48,133 nucleotides of DNA from Lachnospiraceae bacterium (GCA_017408735.1 JAFQUB010000018.1:1-48133); one strand, 5' to 3'. Counted from the stretch's first letter, positions 6,343 through 16,183 are shown. Numbers and translations are program-made. The notes: generated by a model from the sequence alone, not told the origin.

Positions 6343-8508
6343 ATGAAAAAGAGGACAAGAACGAGCGAGCTGAGATTCACAAGAAAGATGCAAAAGAAGC
6401 TGGCAGTGTTATTTATTTTTATCATGCTGGCTTTAATTGCGTTAGGAGGAAGGCTTGTTCAAATATATAAAAACGATGGGGAAGAGTATAGTAAGCAGGT
6501 GCTGGCGCATCAAAAATACGACAGTCGTACCATAGTGGCAAAGCGTGGAGATATTGTAGACCGTAAGGGAACTGTATTGGCAACCAGCGAAGAAGTGTAC
6601 AATGTAATTCTGGACGCAAAAGTAATGACCACATCTTCTAAGGGAGAATGCGTGGAACCAACAATACAGGCATTGGCATCCTGTTTTGGTGCCAAAGAAA
6701 GCGAAATCAGGGAATTTGTAACGAAAAATCCGACTTCCCAGTATTATGTGTTAATGAAGCGTGTGCCATATGAGCAGATGCAGGCGTTTCAGGATATGGC
6801 AGATAAGGTGGATGAGAAAGGAAATAAAATAAATACAAAAATCAAAGGTGTGTGGTTTGAAAAGGAATATACCAGAAAGTATAATTATGGAAGCCTTGCC
6901 AGTGATTTGCTGGGATTTACTTTAGGAACCGGAGTTCAGGGGATGTTTGGAATTGAAGAGTATTATAACGAGTATCTGACTGGAACCAACGGAAGAGAAT
7001 ACGGATATCTTAATTCAGATGCGGATTTAGAGCGTACTGTGAAAGAACCTACCAATGGTAATACCGTAGTTTCTACTATAGATATCAATGCACAGCAAAT
7101 TGTCGAAAAACATATTCAGAAATTTAATGAAGCGCACAAAAACGAAGCAAGAGAAGGGGATGGTGCGGAAAATATCGGAGTGATTATTGCCAATCCCAAC
7201 AATGGAGAAATTCTTGCGATGGCATCCAGCCCAACGTTTGATTTAAGTGATCCTAAAAAAATAGAAGGTGTGGAAGGTCTGGCAGAAGATGCAGCGATGG
7301 AATTGCTGAATCAACGTTGGAAAAATTTCTGTATTTCAGAAAACTACGAACCGGGTTCCACAGCCAAACCGTTTACCGTAGCGGCAGGAATTGAATCCGG
7401 AAAGATGGCAGGTAACGAGAGCTATTATTGTGATGGCTATCAGTCAATTGGCGGATATAATATTAAATGTGTAAACCGTAGTGGTCATGGAACAGAAACA
7501 ATAGCACAGGCAATTTCCAATTCCTGTAATGATGCTTTGATGCAGATGGCGTCAAAAATTGGTGTTGCCGAATTTTGTAAATATCAGAGCATATTTAATA
7601 TCGGATATAAAACAGGAGTCGATTTACCGGGTGAGGAAACCGGTTTGATTTACAGTGAAGAAAAAATGGGACCTACAGATTTGGCATGTAACTCTTTCGG
7701 ACAGAACTTTAATGTGAATATGGTTCAGATGGTTGCAGGTTTTTCCTCTTTGATTAATGGAGGATATTATTACCAGCCCCATGTTGTAAAGAAAATCAAT
7801 AGTGCAAATGGAGGTACCGTAGAAACGATGGATGGAAAACTGGTGCGTCAAACCATTTCCGCAGCTACCAGTGAAAAAATGCGCAGTTATCTGTTTGAAA
7901 CCGTACAAAATGGTACCGGTAGAAGTGCAAAAGTGCCGGGATACTCCATGGGTGGAAAAACAGGTACAGCGGAACGCGTAGGACGAGATAAAAAGAATTA
8001 TTTGATTTCTTTTATTGGATATGCTCCCGCAGATAAACCACAGGTAGTAGTTTATGTGGTTATTGACCGTCCTAATATTGAGCCGCAGTCTCAGAGTAAG
8101 TATGCTACAACTTTAGCAAAAGATATTATGACGGAAGTGCTTCCTTATTTGAATATATTTCCGGATCAGGAAATAACTGCGGAAGAACAGGCAGCTATGA
8201 ATGCTGAAAATGGTGAAACAGAAAATACCAACGGAAACGGCGAAGTGGCGAATGAGGAAAATGGTGAATCCAACAGTGAAAATGGTGAATCAAATGGTGA
8301 AACCGGTGAATCGAATGGTGAAAACGCTGGAAATTCAGGAGAGCAGGATCCATATTATGATCCGGAAACCGGTGATAATTTAGACCCGGATTTTTCGACT
8401 ATGGGTGACAATGCTGCCGGAGAAACACAGGAAGAAAACACGCAGAACAGCACCGCTGAAAACAGTGAATCCGGCAGTCGGGAAGACACAACAGCGAATA
8501 ATAACTAA
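6343..8508 (+). CDS. Class B penicillin-binding protein (FtsI/PBP2-type transpeptidase) with acidic C-terminal tail
   Basis: This 721-residue peptidoglycan transpeptidase has an N-terminal membrane anchor (about 20-42), a dimerization or pedestal domain starting near RGDIVDRKGTVLATS (about 65-80), and a catalytic domain with all three penicillin-binding motifs: S339-TAK, S394-C-N and K539-TGT. After about residue 610 the fold gives way to a roughly 110-residue low-complexity tail rich in Asn, Glu, Gly and Ser, with repeated ENGES-like units and no PASTA domain. I chose ATG 6343 because agggtg lies six bases upstream. A GTG at 6334 overlaps that site. By position after ftsL it is the likely division transpeptidase partnering FtsW. 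Confidence 0.93.
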   Translation: MKKRTRTSELRFTRKMQKKLAVLFIFIMLALIALGGRLVQIYKNDGEEYSKQVLAHQKYDSRTIVAKRGDIVDRKGTVLATSEEVYNVILDAKVMTTSSKGECVEPTIQALASCFGAKESEIREFVTKNPTSQYYVLMKRVPYEQMQAFQDMADKVDEKGNKINTKIKGVWFEKEYTRKYNYGSLASDLLGFTLGTGVQGMFGIEEYYNEYLTGTNGREYGYLNSDADLERTVKEPTNGNTVVSTIDINAQQIVEKHIQKFNEAHKNEAREGDGAENIGVIIANPNNGEILAMASSPTFDLSDPKKIEGVEGLAEDAAMELLNQRWKNFCISENYEPGSTAKPFTVAAGIESGKMAGNESYYCDGYQSIGGYNIKCVNRSGHGTETIAQAISNSCNDALMQMASKIGVAEFCKYQSIFNIGYKTGVDLPGEETGLIYSEEKMGPTDLACNSFGQNFNVNMVQMVAGFSSLINGGYYYQPHVVKKINSANGGTVETMDGKLVRQTISAATSEKMRSYLFETVQNGTGRSAKVPGYSMGGKTGTAERVGRDKKNYLISFIGYAPADKPQVVVYVVIDRPNIEPQSQSKYATTLAKDIMTEVLPYLNIFPDQEITAEEQAAMNAENGETENTNGNGEVANEENGESNSENGESNGETGESNGENAGNSGEQDPYYDPETGDNLDPDFSTMGDNAAGETQEENTQNSTAENSESGSREDTTANNN
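8255..8325 (+). repeat. Repetitive coding DNA in the PBP tail
   Basis: Short related units around gaaaatggtgaat recur four to five times and encode ENGES/TGES-type residues. Such units can gain or lose copies by slippage without shifting the frame. Confidence 0.7.
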
Positions 8509-8550
8509 TTCTAAAGCATAGGATTATATAAATTCTGTTTGTGTGATGTC

Positions 8551-10482
8551 ATGCTAAAAAACAAGACCTTTCACCGCAAGAAAATTGTTACCATTTTTGG
8601 TGTCTGCATGCTGATTTGTCTGCTATTAGCAGGGCGTTTGGTGTATCTCATGCTGTTTCAGGCAGATTATTATATAGAACTTGCCACAGAATTGCATGAA
8701 AGGGAACGTTCCATCAAAGCAGCAAGAGGAAAGATTTTAGATATCAATGGAGAGGTACTGGCAGATAATAAGACAGTGTGTACTATTTCAGTAGTGCACA
8801 GCCAGGTGGAAGACCCGGAAAGAATTGTAGAGGTATTGCATCAGGAACTGGGGATTGACAAAGAAACGCTGGAGAAAAAGGTAAATAAATATACAGCCAG
8901 AGAAAAGATTAAAACCAACGTGGATAAAGTCATAGGAGATAAAATCCGAAGTTATAAACTGGCGGGTGTAAAAGTGGATGAAGATTATAAAAGATATTAT
9001 CCATATGAGACGCTGGCATCAAAAGTCCTTGGTTTTACCGGAAGCGATAATCAGGGGATTATCGGACTGGAAGTAAAATATGAAGAATATTTAAAAGGAA
9101 GCAGTGGAAAAATTCTGACACTAACAGATGCAAGAGGAGTGGAATTGCAGGATGCGGGAGAACGTCGCCAGGAGGCAGTGAAAGGATATAATCTGCGTAC
9201 CAGTCTGGATAAAAACATTCAAAAGTATGCAGAACAGGTGGCATTAAAGGTATACGAAAAAAAATCAGCCACCAATGTGGGAATTATTGTAATGCGCCCA
9301 TCTAACGGGGAAATTTTAGCCATGGTAAATGTACCGGAATTTAATCTCAATGAACCCTATACATTGAATACGCAAGAGACCCAGGTTGCAAATAGTGAAG
9401 AAAAGCAGAATTTATTGAACAAAATGTGGAGAAACTTATGTATTAATGATACCTATGAGCCGGGTTCCACGTTCAAAATTTTTACGGCTGCAGCCGCCTT
9501 TGAAAGTGGCGTTGTAACTCTTGAAGATAATTTCAGTTGTCCGGGTTTTCGTATCGTGGAAGACAGAAAGATTCGTTGTCATAAAGTTGGAGGACATGGG
9601 GGCGAAACGTTTTTGCAGGGAATAATGAATTCCTGCAATCCGGTGTTTATGGATGTGGGAGCAAGAGTTGGGGTGGATAATTTTTACAAATATATGAAGC
9701 AGTTTGGCTTGTTGGATAAAACCGGAATTGATTTGCCGGGAGAAGCAGGAACGATTATGCATAAAAAAGAAAATGTAGGTCCTGTGGAACTGGCAACCAT
9801 GTCCTTTGGACAGTCGTTTCAGATTACACCTATACAGCTTGCTACTACTGTTAGTACTATTATCAATGGCGGCACTAGAATCACACCACATTTTGGAGTG
9901 GATATACAGGACGATGAGGGAAATGTTATAAAAACTTTGCAATATGAGGAAAAAGAAAAAGTTGTCAGTGCCGAAACAGTAGAAAAAATGCGCTACGGCT
10001 TGGAAAAAGTAGTGGCAGAGGGCTCGGGTAACAAAGCCTATATCGCAGGCTATAGAATTGGTGGAAAAACAGCTACTTCCCAGACCTTGCCGAGAGGAAG
10101 TGGGAAATATATATCTTCCTTTATCGGATTTGCACCAGCGGAAGCTCCTCAGGTTCTGGCACTTGTGGTGATTCACAATCCTCAGGGGATTTATTATGGA
10201 GGAACCATAGCTGCACCGGTTATTAATGAATTATTTTCAAATATATTGCCGTACTTGGGTGTGGAACCGGAATATACTCAGGAAGAAATAGAGGAGTTTG
10301 AAATAGGGGAATTTACCATGCCAACGCTGGTAGGAAAGGAAAAGGTGCAGGCAGAAAAGGAATTGGAAGAATATGGAATGGAGGTAGAAATTATGGGGGA
10401 AGGAAAGGTTGTGACAGAACAATTTCCAGCAGCGGGTGAAAAAGTAAAAACACAAAACCGCGTAATTTTGTGGTTGGAATAG
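8551..10482 (+). CDS. SpoVD-type class B penicillin-binding protein with one PASTA domain
   Basis: The 643-residue protein has a membrane anchor near residues 12-34, a pedestal starting RGKILDINGEVLADN, a transpeptidase domain and a C-terminal PASTA domain (about 585-643, MPTLVGKEKVQAEKELEEYG). The first two active-site motifs are normal: S306-TFK and S361-C-N. The third is K506-TAT rather than KTGT, changing a strongly conserved glycine. SpoVD makes spore cortex peptidoglycan with SpoVE and sits at this place in the Bacillus dcw cluster. PASTA plus position support that role, but a vegetative one is possible. No strong ribosome binding site precedes ATG 8551. Confidence 0.9.
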   Translation: MLKNKTFHRKKIVTIFGVCMLICLLLAGRLVYLMLFQADYYIELATELHERERSIKAARGKILDINGEVLADNKTVCTISVVHSQVEDPERIVEVLHQELGIDKETLEKKVNKYTAREKIKTNVDKVIGDKIRSYKLAGVKVDEDYKRYYPYETLASKVLGFTGSDNQGIIGLEVKYEEYLKGSSGKILTLTDARGVELQDAGERRQEAVKGYNLRTSLDKNIQKYAEQVALKVYEKKSATNVGIIVMRPSNGEILAMVNVPEFNLNEPYTLNTQETQVANSEEKQNLLNKMWRNLCINDTYEPGSTFKIFTAAAAFESGVVTLEDNFSCPGFRIVEDRKIRCHKVGGHGGETFLQGIMNSCNPVFMDVGARVGVDNFYKYMKQFGLLDKTGIDLPGEAGTIMHKKENVGPVELATMSFGQSFQITPIQLATTVSTIINGGTRITPHFGVDIQDDEGNVIKTLQYEEKEKVVSAETVEKMRYGLEKVVAEGSGNKAYIAGYRIGGKTATSQTLPRGSGKYISSFIGFAPAEAPQVLALVVIHNPQGIYYGGTIAAPVINELFSNILPYLGVEPEYTQEEIEEFEIGEFTMPTLVGKEKVQAEKELEEYGMEVEIMGEGKVVTEQFPAAGEKVKTQNRVILWLE

Positions 10483-10501
10483 TATTTGGGGACAAAGGCA
10501 G

Positions 10502-10530
10502 TTGATTAATTGTATAAAAAGACTTATACT
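10502..10530 (+). promoter_or_regulatory. Sigma-A promoter before mraY
   Basis: ttgatt (10502-10507), a 17-base spacer and tatact (10525-10530) lie in the 89-base gap between the SpoVD-type gene and mraY. They may add an internal start inside the dcw cluster. Confidence 0.65.
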
Positions 10531-10571
10531 AGTAAATTGTAAAATACGTATAGGTAAATTCGAGGTGTAAA

Positions 10572-11540
10572 ATGGAATATAAAGCAATATGGGCAGTGCT
10601 GATATCTTTTGCAGTAAGCGTGATTACAGGCCCTTTCGTAATCCCCTTTCTTCGGAAACTGAAGGTAGGGCAGACGGTACGAGAAGAAGGTCCAAAAGCT
10701 CATTTGAAGAAAAATGGAACTCCTACTATGGGCGGTATCATTATTCTTAGTGCAGTGGCAGTGACTTCTATGTTTTATACGAAAGATTATCCTAAAATTA
10801 TACCGGTACTCTTTTTGATGCTTGGCTTTGGATTAATCGGCTTTTTAGACGATTATATTAAAGTGGTATTAAAAAGATCCATGGGGCTTCGCCCTTTAGA
10901 GAAGTTTTCCTTTCAGGTAATAGTGACAACAATTTTTATTTACTATATCAGACGGTTTACCGATATTGGTCTGGAAATGCTATTACCCCTACCTACAGGT
11001 GAAAAATATTTGGATTTAGGGATTGCAACAGTACCAATGATGTATTTAGTGATTATAGGAACCGTAAATGGTGTGAATTTCACGGATGGACTGGATGGAT
11101 TGGCAGCAAGTGTAACGGTGTTGTGTGCCACCTTTTTTTCGGTGATTGCCATTGGAACCGGTTCCGGAATAGAGCCTATAACATGCGCTGTTGTAGGCAG
11201 TCTTTTGGGATTTTTGCTCTTTAATGTACATCCTGCAAGTGTATTTATGGGAGATACCGGTTCGCTGGCTCTGGGAGGTTTTGTGGCGGCCGCCGCATAT
11301 ATGACTCAGACGCCGCTGTTTCTTCCTGTTGTAGGATGTATTTATATGATTGAAGTGTGCAGCGTAATTTTACAGGTGATATATTTCAAATTAACCGGTG
11401 GTAAGCGTATACTGAAAATGGCACCACTGCATCATCACTTTGAGTTGTGTGGGTGGTCAGAAACGAAAATCGTGGCTGTATTTGCCGTTGTTACAGCGCT
11501 TATGAGTCTTTTCTCACTGGCAATGTTTCAAAAGACATAG
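10572..11540 (+). CDS. mraY: Phospho-N-acetylmuramoyl-pentapeptide-transferase
   Basis: MraY moves phospho-MurNAc-pentapeptide onto undecaprenyl phosphate to make lipid I. The 322-residue polytopic protein has KKNGTPTMGGIII (about 47-59), GFLDDYIK with the Asp pair, VNFTDGLDGLAA, and FMGDTGSLALGG, the aspartate-rich blocks of this family. The C-terminal HHHFE segment (PLHHHFELCGW) is also present. It has about ten membrane helices. The usual next gene, murD, is absent: ftsW follows after 40 bases. Confidence 0.97.
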   Translation: MEYKAIWAVLISFAVSVITGPFVIPFLRKLKVGQTVREEGPKAHLKKNGTPTMGGIIILSAVAVTSMFYTKDYPKIIPVLFLMLGFGLIGFLDDYIKVVLKRSMGLRPLEKFSFQVIVTTIFIYYIRRFTDIGLEMLLPLPTGEKYLDLGIATVPMMYLVIIGTVNGVNFTDGLDGLAASVTVLCATFFSVIAIGTGSGIEPITCAVVGSLLGFLLFNVHPASVFMGDTGSLALGGFVAAAAYMTQTPLFLPVVGCIYMIEVCSVILQVIYFKLTGGKRILKMAPLHHHFELCGWSETKIVAVFAVVTALMSLFSLAMFQKT

Positions 11541-11580
11541 AGAAACGAATGAAGGAAAAATCAATTAAGGAAGTGATAGA

Positions 11581-12744
11581 ATGGAAGAAAGAGCAAGACA
11601 GCGAGCCGAAAGAAGAAACAAAAGAGAGTCCTATTTTGATTATAGTTTATTATTTATTATCATATTTCTGCTGTGTTTCGGTCTTGTAATGATTTACAGT
11701 GCAAGCTCTTATGAGGCGCAAACGGAAATTGGAAATGCATTTTATTATGTAAAAAAACAGTTGCTTGCTACCATTATGGGACTGGTTGCTATGTTTTTTG
11801 TGACAAAGCTGGATTATCATATATGGTATCGTTTTTCTGTGTTTGCTTATGTATTATCCGGAATATTGATTGTATTGGTACTTACGCCGTTAGGTATTGA
11901 AGCTAATGGTGCAAGGAGATGGCTGAATTTGGGACTGTCATTACAGCCGGCGGAAGTGGCAAAACTGGGCTCTATTTTGTTCTTTTCCTTTATGGTCTGT
12001 CGTATGGGAAAAAAGGTACATAAAATTCAGGCAACCATTCTTTTGTTGGCATTGGCCTCGCCGATTGTACTTATGATATTACTGATTACCAAAAATTTAA
12101 GTTCTGCAATTATTGTTTTGGGAATTGTTTGTCTTATGATTTTTGTGGCAACGCCTTATTACAAGCGATATTTTGTACTGGTAGCCATTGCAGTGATAGC
12201 GGCGGTAGGACTGGTATACTTGTTGGTCAGCGGAATCATTCCGGAAGAAGCCAGTTTCCGTTTTGGACGTATTATTGCATGGCTTCATCCGGAAGATTAT
12301 CCGGATACCACAGGTTTCCAGACTTTGCAGGCGTTGTATGCCATCGGTTCCGGCGGTGTGCTGGGAAAAGGCTTAGGTGCCAGCATGCAGAAACTGGGAT
12401 TTTTGCCGGAAGCCCAGAATGATATGATTTTTTCTATCATTTGTGAAGAATTGGGCCTGTTTGGAGCAGTTGCAGTAATACTTTTGTTTTTACTGATGAT
12501 TTGGAGATTTATGGTGGTTGCCAATAATGCACCGGATTTGTATGGAGCATTGATTGTGGTAGGTGTAATGGCTCATATTGCTATTCAGGTAGTATTGAAT
12601 ATTGCCGTAGTAACCAACTCCATTCCAAATACAGGTATTTCTCTTCCATTTATTAGTTATGGAGGTTCTTCGGTAATGTTTTTGCTTATCGAGATGGGAA
12701 TGGTATTAAGCGTATCCAGACGAATTAAACTGGACCATACATAA
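11581..12744 (+). CDS. ftsW: FtsW/SpoVE-type SEDS glycosyltransferase
   Basis: This 387-residue polytopic protein has about ten membrane segments and SEDS-family motifs: MIYSASSYEA at the first helix, GANGARRWLNLGLSLQPAEVAKLG in two blocks, and SNSIPNTG-like TNSIPNTGISLPFISYGGSS near the C-terminus. SEDS proteins polymerize glycan strands from lipid II with a cognate class B PBP, two of which lie upstream. It may be FtsW or the sporulation paralogue SpoVE, which sequence alone cannot decide. The cytoplasmic N-terminus is very basic (EERARQRAERRNKRES). Confidence 0.93.
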   Translation: MEERARQRAERRNKRESYFDYSLLFIIIFLLCFGLVMIYSASSYEAQTEIGNAFYYVKKQLLATIMGLVAMFFVTKLDYHIWYRFSVFAYVLSGILIVLVLTPLGIEANGARRWLNLGLSLQPAEVAKLGSILFFSFMVCRMGKKVHKIQATILLLALASPIVLMILLITKNLSSAIIVLGIVCLMIFVATPYYKRYFVLVAIAVIAAVGLVYLLVSGIIPEEASFRFGRIIAWLHPEDYPDTTGFQTLQALYAIGSGGVLGKGLGASMQKLGFLPEAQNDMIFSIICEELGLFGAVAVILLFLLMIWRFMVVANNAPDLYGALIVVGVMAHIAIQVVLNIAVVTNSIPNTGISLPFISYGGSSVMFLLIEMGMVLSVSRRIKLDHT

Positions 12745-12814
12745 AGATAAGAGCACGGAATATATTCTGCTGCATATAATGAAATAAGACCTGGTGTCTT
12801 AGAGGAGATTATAT

Positions 12815-14056
12815 ATGAAAGCAGTAGAAGTAATTGGAGGATATCCTTTGAATGGTGAGATAAAAATTCAAGGTTCCAAAAACGGTATTTTACCGGTGCT
12901 GGCAGCTTCCATATTGCAAAACGGAGTTTGTGTATTGCATAATTGTCCTGATATTCGGGATGTGAGAGAAACTCTTGAAATATTAAGAGAACTGGGTGTG
13001 AAATGTGAAATGAGAAAGCATACAATTACCATTGACACCACAGGGATGCAGAACATGGCAATCGAACAGGAAAAAACAGAAAAAATGCGTTCATCACTAT
13101 TGTTTTTGGGTGCGCTGTTAGGTAGATTTGGAGAGGCTGTTTTAGGTAGAGCCGGAGGCTGCAATATTGGAAAACGTCCTGCTGATATTCATATGAATGC
13201 ATTTCAAAAAATGGGTGCTCTTATCGAAGAACAGGAAAACTTTATTGCAGCGAAAGGCAGATTAAAGGGAGCCGATATCACCTTGCGGATGCCAAGTGTG
13301 GGGGCTACGGAAAATATTATGATAGCGGCTGCAAAAGCAGAAGGAGTAACGGTAATCTATAATGCGGCAAGAGAACCGGAAATTATAGAATTGGCAGCTT
13401 TTTTAAAACAAATGGGAGCAGAGATATATGGTGAAGGCAGTACTACCATTATTATATCCGGAGTAAAAGAACTTCATGGAGTAGAGTATACTAATATTCC
13501 GGATAGAATTGTGGCAGGAACTTACCTGTTGGGGGCAGTGGCAACCCGGGGAAAAATAAGACTGCACCAAGTAAATCACGAACATTTGGGAGCGGTAAAA
13601 GTGGTTTTGCGGCAGATGGGGGCCATCATACAGGAAATGCCTTGCGGAATTTATGTAAATGGAGAAAATGCTTATAGGCCTATAGAAAAGGTAAAAACAG
13701 AACCCTATCCGGGTTTTCCTACAGATTTGCAGAGCATATTGTTAAGTACGCTGGCTGTAGCTGAGGGGGAAAGCATGTTGTATGAAAATATATTTGAAAA
13801 CCGTTACCTGACGGTGGCAGAATTAAATAAAATGGGAGCAGACATTTTAGTTGATGATAATAAGCTTAGAATCAGTGGAGTAGATTCTCTTTATGGTTGT
13901 CCGGTAGAGGGGCAGGAATTAAGAGGATTTGCTGCGTTGGTGGTTGCAGGTTTGGTAGCGGATGGAAGAACACGTATAGAAAATAAAGGTTATGCAGAAC
14001 GGGGTTATGAGAATATTGTGCGGGATTTCATGGGACTGGGAGCAAAGATAATCTGA
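12815..14056 (+). CDS. murA: UDP-N-acetylglucosamine 1-carboxyvinyltransferase
   Basis: MurA adds enolpyruvate from PEP to UDP-GlcNAc, the first committed step of peptidoglycan synthesis. The 413-residue protein shows IQGSKNGILPVLAA near the N-terminus with the substrate-binding Lys-Asn, the loop GGCNIGKRPADIHM carrying the PEP- and fosfomycin-reactive Cys116, and PYPGFPTDLQ later. The Cys implies normal fosfomycin sensitivity of this enzyme. Clostridia often have two murA copies, and whether this is the only one cannot be seen. A short stem (taagac/gtctta at 12785-12801) precedes the aggaggag-like binding site. Confidence 0.96.
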   Translation: MKAVEVIGGYPLNGEIKIQGSKNGILPVLAASILQNGVCVLHNCPDIRDVRETLEILRELGVKCEMRKHTITIDTTGMQNMAIEQEKTEKMRSSLLFLGALLGRFGEAVLGRAGGCNIGKRPADIHMNAFQKMGALIEEQENFIAAKGRLKGADITLRMPSVGATENIMIAAAKAEGVTVIYNAAREPEIIELAAFLKQMGAEIYGEGSTTIIISGVKELHGVEYTNIPDRIVAGTYLLGAVATRGKIRLHQVNHEHLGAVKVVLRQMGAIIQEMPCGIYVNGENAYRPIEKVKTEPYPGFPTDLQSILLSTLAVAEGESMLYENIFENRYLTVAELNKMGADILVDDNKLRISGVDSLYGCPVEGQELRGFAALVVAGLVADGRTRIENKGYAERGYENIVRDFMGLGAKII

Positions 14057-14072
14057 CAGGAGGAGCGAAAAG

Positions 14073-14792
14073 ATGCAGGGAAAAAGAAAAAAGCTGATTA
14101 TTATACTGACGGTTGCGGGAATTCTTTTGTTAGGGTTACTTGCCCTGTATCATTTTTTTACCATAGCAGAAGTTAAGGTGGAAGGAAATGACAGGTATTC
14201 AGAAGAAGAAATCAAAGAGATGGTTATGAACCACAAATATGATTACAATACCTTGTATTTCTGGTGGAGAATACACAAGAAAGAAATGGAAGATATTCCT
14301 TTCGTTGATACGGTGGAAGTCAGTATCTTGAGTCACAATAAAGTAAAAATTAAAGTGTACGAAAAAGATATCGTAGGTTACGTCAGACATTTAGGATATA
14401 ATCTTTATTTTGATAAGGAAGGAATTGTGGTGGAAAGTTCCAGTGAAGAAATTGAGGGAATTCCTAGAATCAAAGGAATTGCCTTTGATAATGTGGAATT
14501 ATACAAAAAACTTCCGGTGGAAGAAGAGGATGTATTTAAGAAAATTTTAAATCTGACAAAACTTTTGGACAAATATGAAATTGCGCCGGACAGCATTAAT
14601 TTTTCACAAAGCCTGTCTGTAACATTAAGCTTTAAAGATGCCAATGTGCTTTTGGGTAAAGATATTGAAAATGACGAAAAAATCGTGAAATTAAAGCAAT
14701 TATTGCCGGATTTACAGGGAATGAAAGGAACACTTCATCTGGAAAATTACGATGAAGATATGAAAAATATTACATTTAAGAAAGAGGAATGA
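14073..14792 (+). CDS. ftsQ: Division protein FtsQ/DivIB
   Basis: The 239-residue bitopic protein has a short basic N-terminus, one membrane helix (about 8-27, LIIILTVAGILLLGLLALY) and a POTRA domain beginning FTIAEVKVEGNDRYSEEEI. The following beta domain includes VDTVEVSILSHNKVKIKVYEKD and VGYVRHLGYNLYFDKEGIVVE, both typical of FtsQ/DivIB. It binds FtsL and DivIC in the divisome. The ribosome binding site aggaggag is strong, 16 bases after murA. ftsZ follows behind its own promoter. No ftsA lies between them. Confidence 0.93.
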   Translation: MQGKRKKLIIILTVAGILLLGLLALYHFFTIAEVKVEGNDRYSEEEIKEMVMNHKYDYNTLYFWWRIHKKEMEDIPFVDTVEVSILSHNKVKIKVYEKDIVGYVRHLGYNLYFDKEGIVVESSSEEIEGIPRIKGIAFDNVELYKKLPVEEEDVFKKILNLTKLLDKYEIAPDSINFSQSLSVTLSFKDANVLLGKDIENDEKIVKLKQLLPDLQGMKGTLHLENYDEDMKNITFKKEE

Positions 14793-14822
14793 AAGAAAAA
14801 TGCAAAAAATTGAAAAATCCTA

Positions 14823-14851
14823 TTGATTAATTTGCAAAAAAAATATATTAT
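14823..14851 (+). promoter_or_regulatory. Sigma-A promoter of ftsZ
   Basis: ttgatt (14823-14828), a 17-base spacer containing an A-run, and tattat (14846-14851) give ftsZ its own start. The resulting leader is about 70 bases. Confidence 0.65.
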
Positions 14852-14930
14852 ATTACTTATTGGAAGAAATATTGAAAAAAATAAAATGAACATAGATGTT
14901 GAGTCATGAGGGATAGAAGGAGGAAGTACC

Positions 14931-16112
14931 TTGCAACTTGAAATTATATCAAACGAAGCAGAAGCAGCAGCAAAGATTATCGTCATTGGCGTTGGCGGTG
15001 CAGGAAACAATGCTGTAAATAGAATGGTGGATGAAAGAATCAGTGGTGTCGAGTTTATCGGAGTAAATACAGATAAGCAGGCATTAAAATTGTGTAAAGC
15101 ACCAACACCATTACAGATTGGTGAGAAATTAACAAAAGGACTTGGTGCCGGAGCAAAACCTGAAGTAGGTGAAAAGGCAGCGGAAGAAAATATTGAAGAA
15201 ATCCGTCAGGCAATTACAGGTGCTGATATGGTATTTGTAACATGCGGTATGGGCGGTGGTACCGGTACAGGAGCTGCGCCGGTAGTTGCTAAGATTGCAA
15301 AAGACATGGGAATTTTAACTGTAGGTGTTGTAACAAAGCCTTTCAAATTTGAAGCTAGAACACGTATGACAAATGCAGTTAGCGGTATTGATAAATTAAA
15401 AGAAAATGTAGATACTTTAATTGTAATTCCAAACGATAAGTTGTTGGAAATTGTTGATAGACGCACTACAATGCCGGATGCTTTAAAGAAAGCAGACGAA
15501 GTGTTACAGCAGGCAGTACAGGGTATCACAGATTTGATTAACAATGCCACATTAATTAACCTTGACTTTGCTGATGTACAGACAGTTATGAAGGATAAGG
15601 GGATTGCTCACATCGGAATTGGACAGGCTAAGGGTGATGACAAGGCATTAGAAGCTGTGAAGATTGCGGTAGCCAGCCCATTACTGGAAACAACAATTCA
15701 GGGAGCGTCTGACGTTATCATTAACGTATCTGGTGATATTTCCCTTATGGATGCTAACGAAGCAGTTACATATGTACAAGATTTAACAGGAGATGACACG
15801 AATATTATCTTCGGCGCATCTTATGATGATACAAAGACAGATGAAGCAAGTATTACAATTATTGCTACTGGTATTGATGCGCCAAAACAGCCGGCAGGAC
15901 AGCCATCTACTGCAATGCCAAAATACAAACAGCCATCTGTAACACAGCCAATTGTGAACAAACCACAGGAACCGGTAAGAACGACAATCGATATCGGTGC
16001 AACTGCTCCAACTATGAGTAGACCAACAGGCATTCAGAAGCCTGTTCTGGAAAGCAGAGTAGAAGAAAATTCTATTAAAATTCCTGAATTTTTGCAGAGA
16101 AATAAAAAATAA
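14931..16112 (+). CDS. ftsZ: Cell division GTPase FtsZ
   Basis: FtsZ is the tubulin homologue that forms the Z ring. The 393-residue protein has [13 protein letters not shown] at the N-terminus, the tubulin signature [10 protein letters not shown], a [15 protein letters not shown]5-T6 region and [15 protein letters not shown], the T7 GTPase-activating loop. A flexible linker (about 320-375) leads to the C-terminal peptide [13 protein letters not shown], which docks FtsA, SepF or other anchors. Start is TTG at 14931, seven bases after aaggagg at 14918-14924. A strong terminator follows, so readthrough to spoIIGA should be limited. Confidence 0.98.
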   Translation: MQLEIISNEAEAAAKIIVIGVGGAGNNAVNRMVDERISGVEFIGVNTDKQALKLCKAPTPLQIGEKLTKGLGAGAKPEVGEKAAEENIEEIRQAITGADMVFVTCGMGGGTGTGAAPVVAKIAKDMGILTVGVVTKPFKFEARTRMTNAVSGIDKLKENVDTLIVIPNDKLLEIVDRRTTMPDALKKADEVLQQAVQGITDLINNATLINLDFADVQTVMKDKGIAHIGIGQAKGDDKALEAVKIAVASPLLETTIQGASDVIINVSGDISLMDANEAVTYVQDLTGDDTNIIFGASYDDTKTDEASITIIATGIDAPKQPAGQPSTAMPKYKQPSVTQPIVNKPQEPVRTTIDIGATAPTMSRPTGIQKPVLESRVEENSIKIPEFLQRNKK

Positions 16113-16139
16113 AATAATATAATGTAAAAAAATGTAGAA

Positions 16140-16183
16140 ACACCTTTCAAAAATGCGAAATTTCGTTTTTGAAGGGTGTTTTT
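16140..16183 (+). terminator. Terminator after ftsZ
   Basis: acacctttcaaaaa pairs with tttttgaagggtgt, one pair being G-T, around an inner self-complementary cgaaatttcg. tttttg follows. This is one of the strongest hairpins in the window. Confidence 0.92.

Noticed and set aside
9436..10176. A 246-codon open frame on the minus strand
   Set aside because: It lies fully inside the SpoVD-type gene, which has clear motifs, and the antisense protein has no recognizable domain or ribosome binding site.
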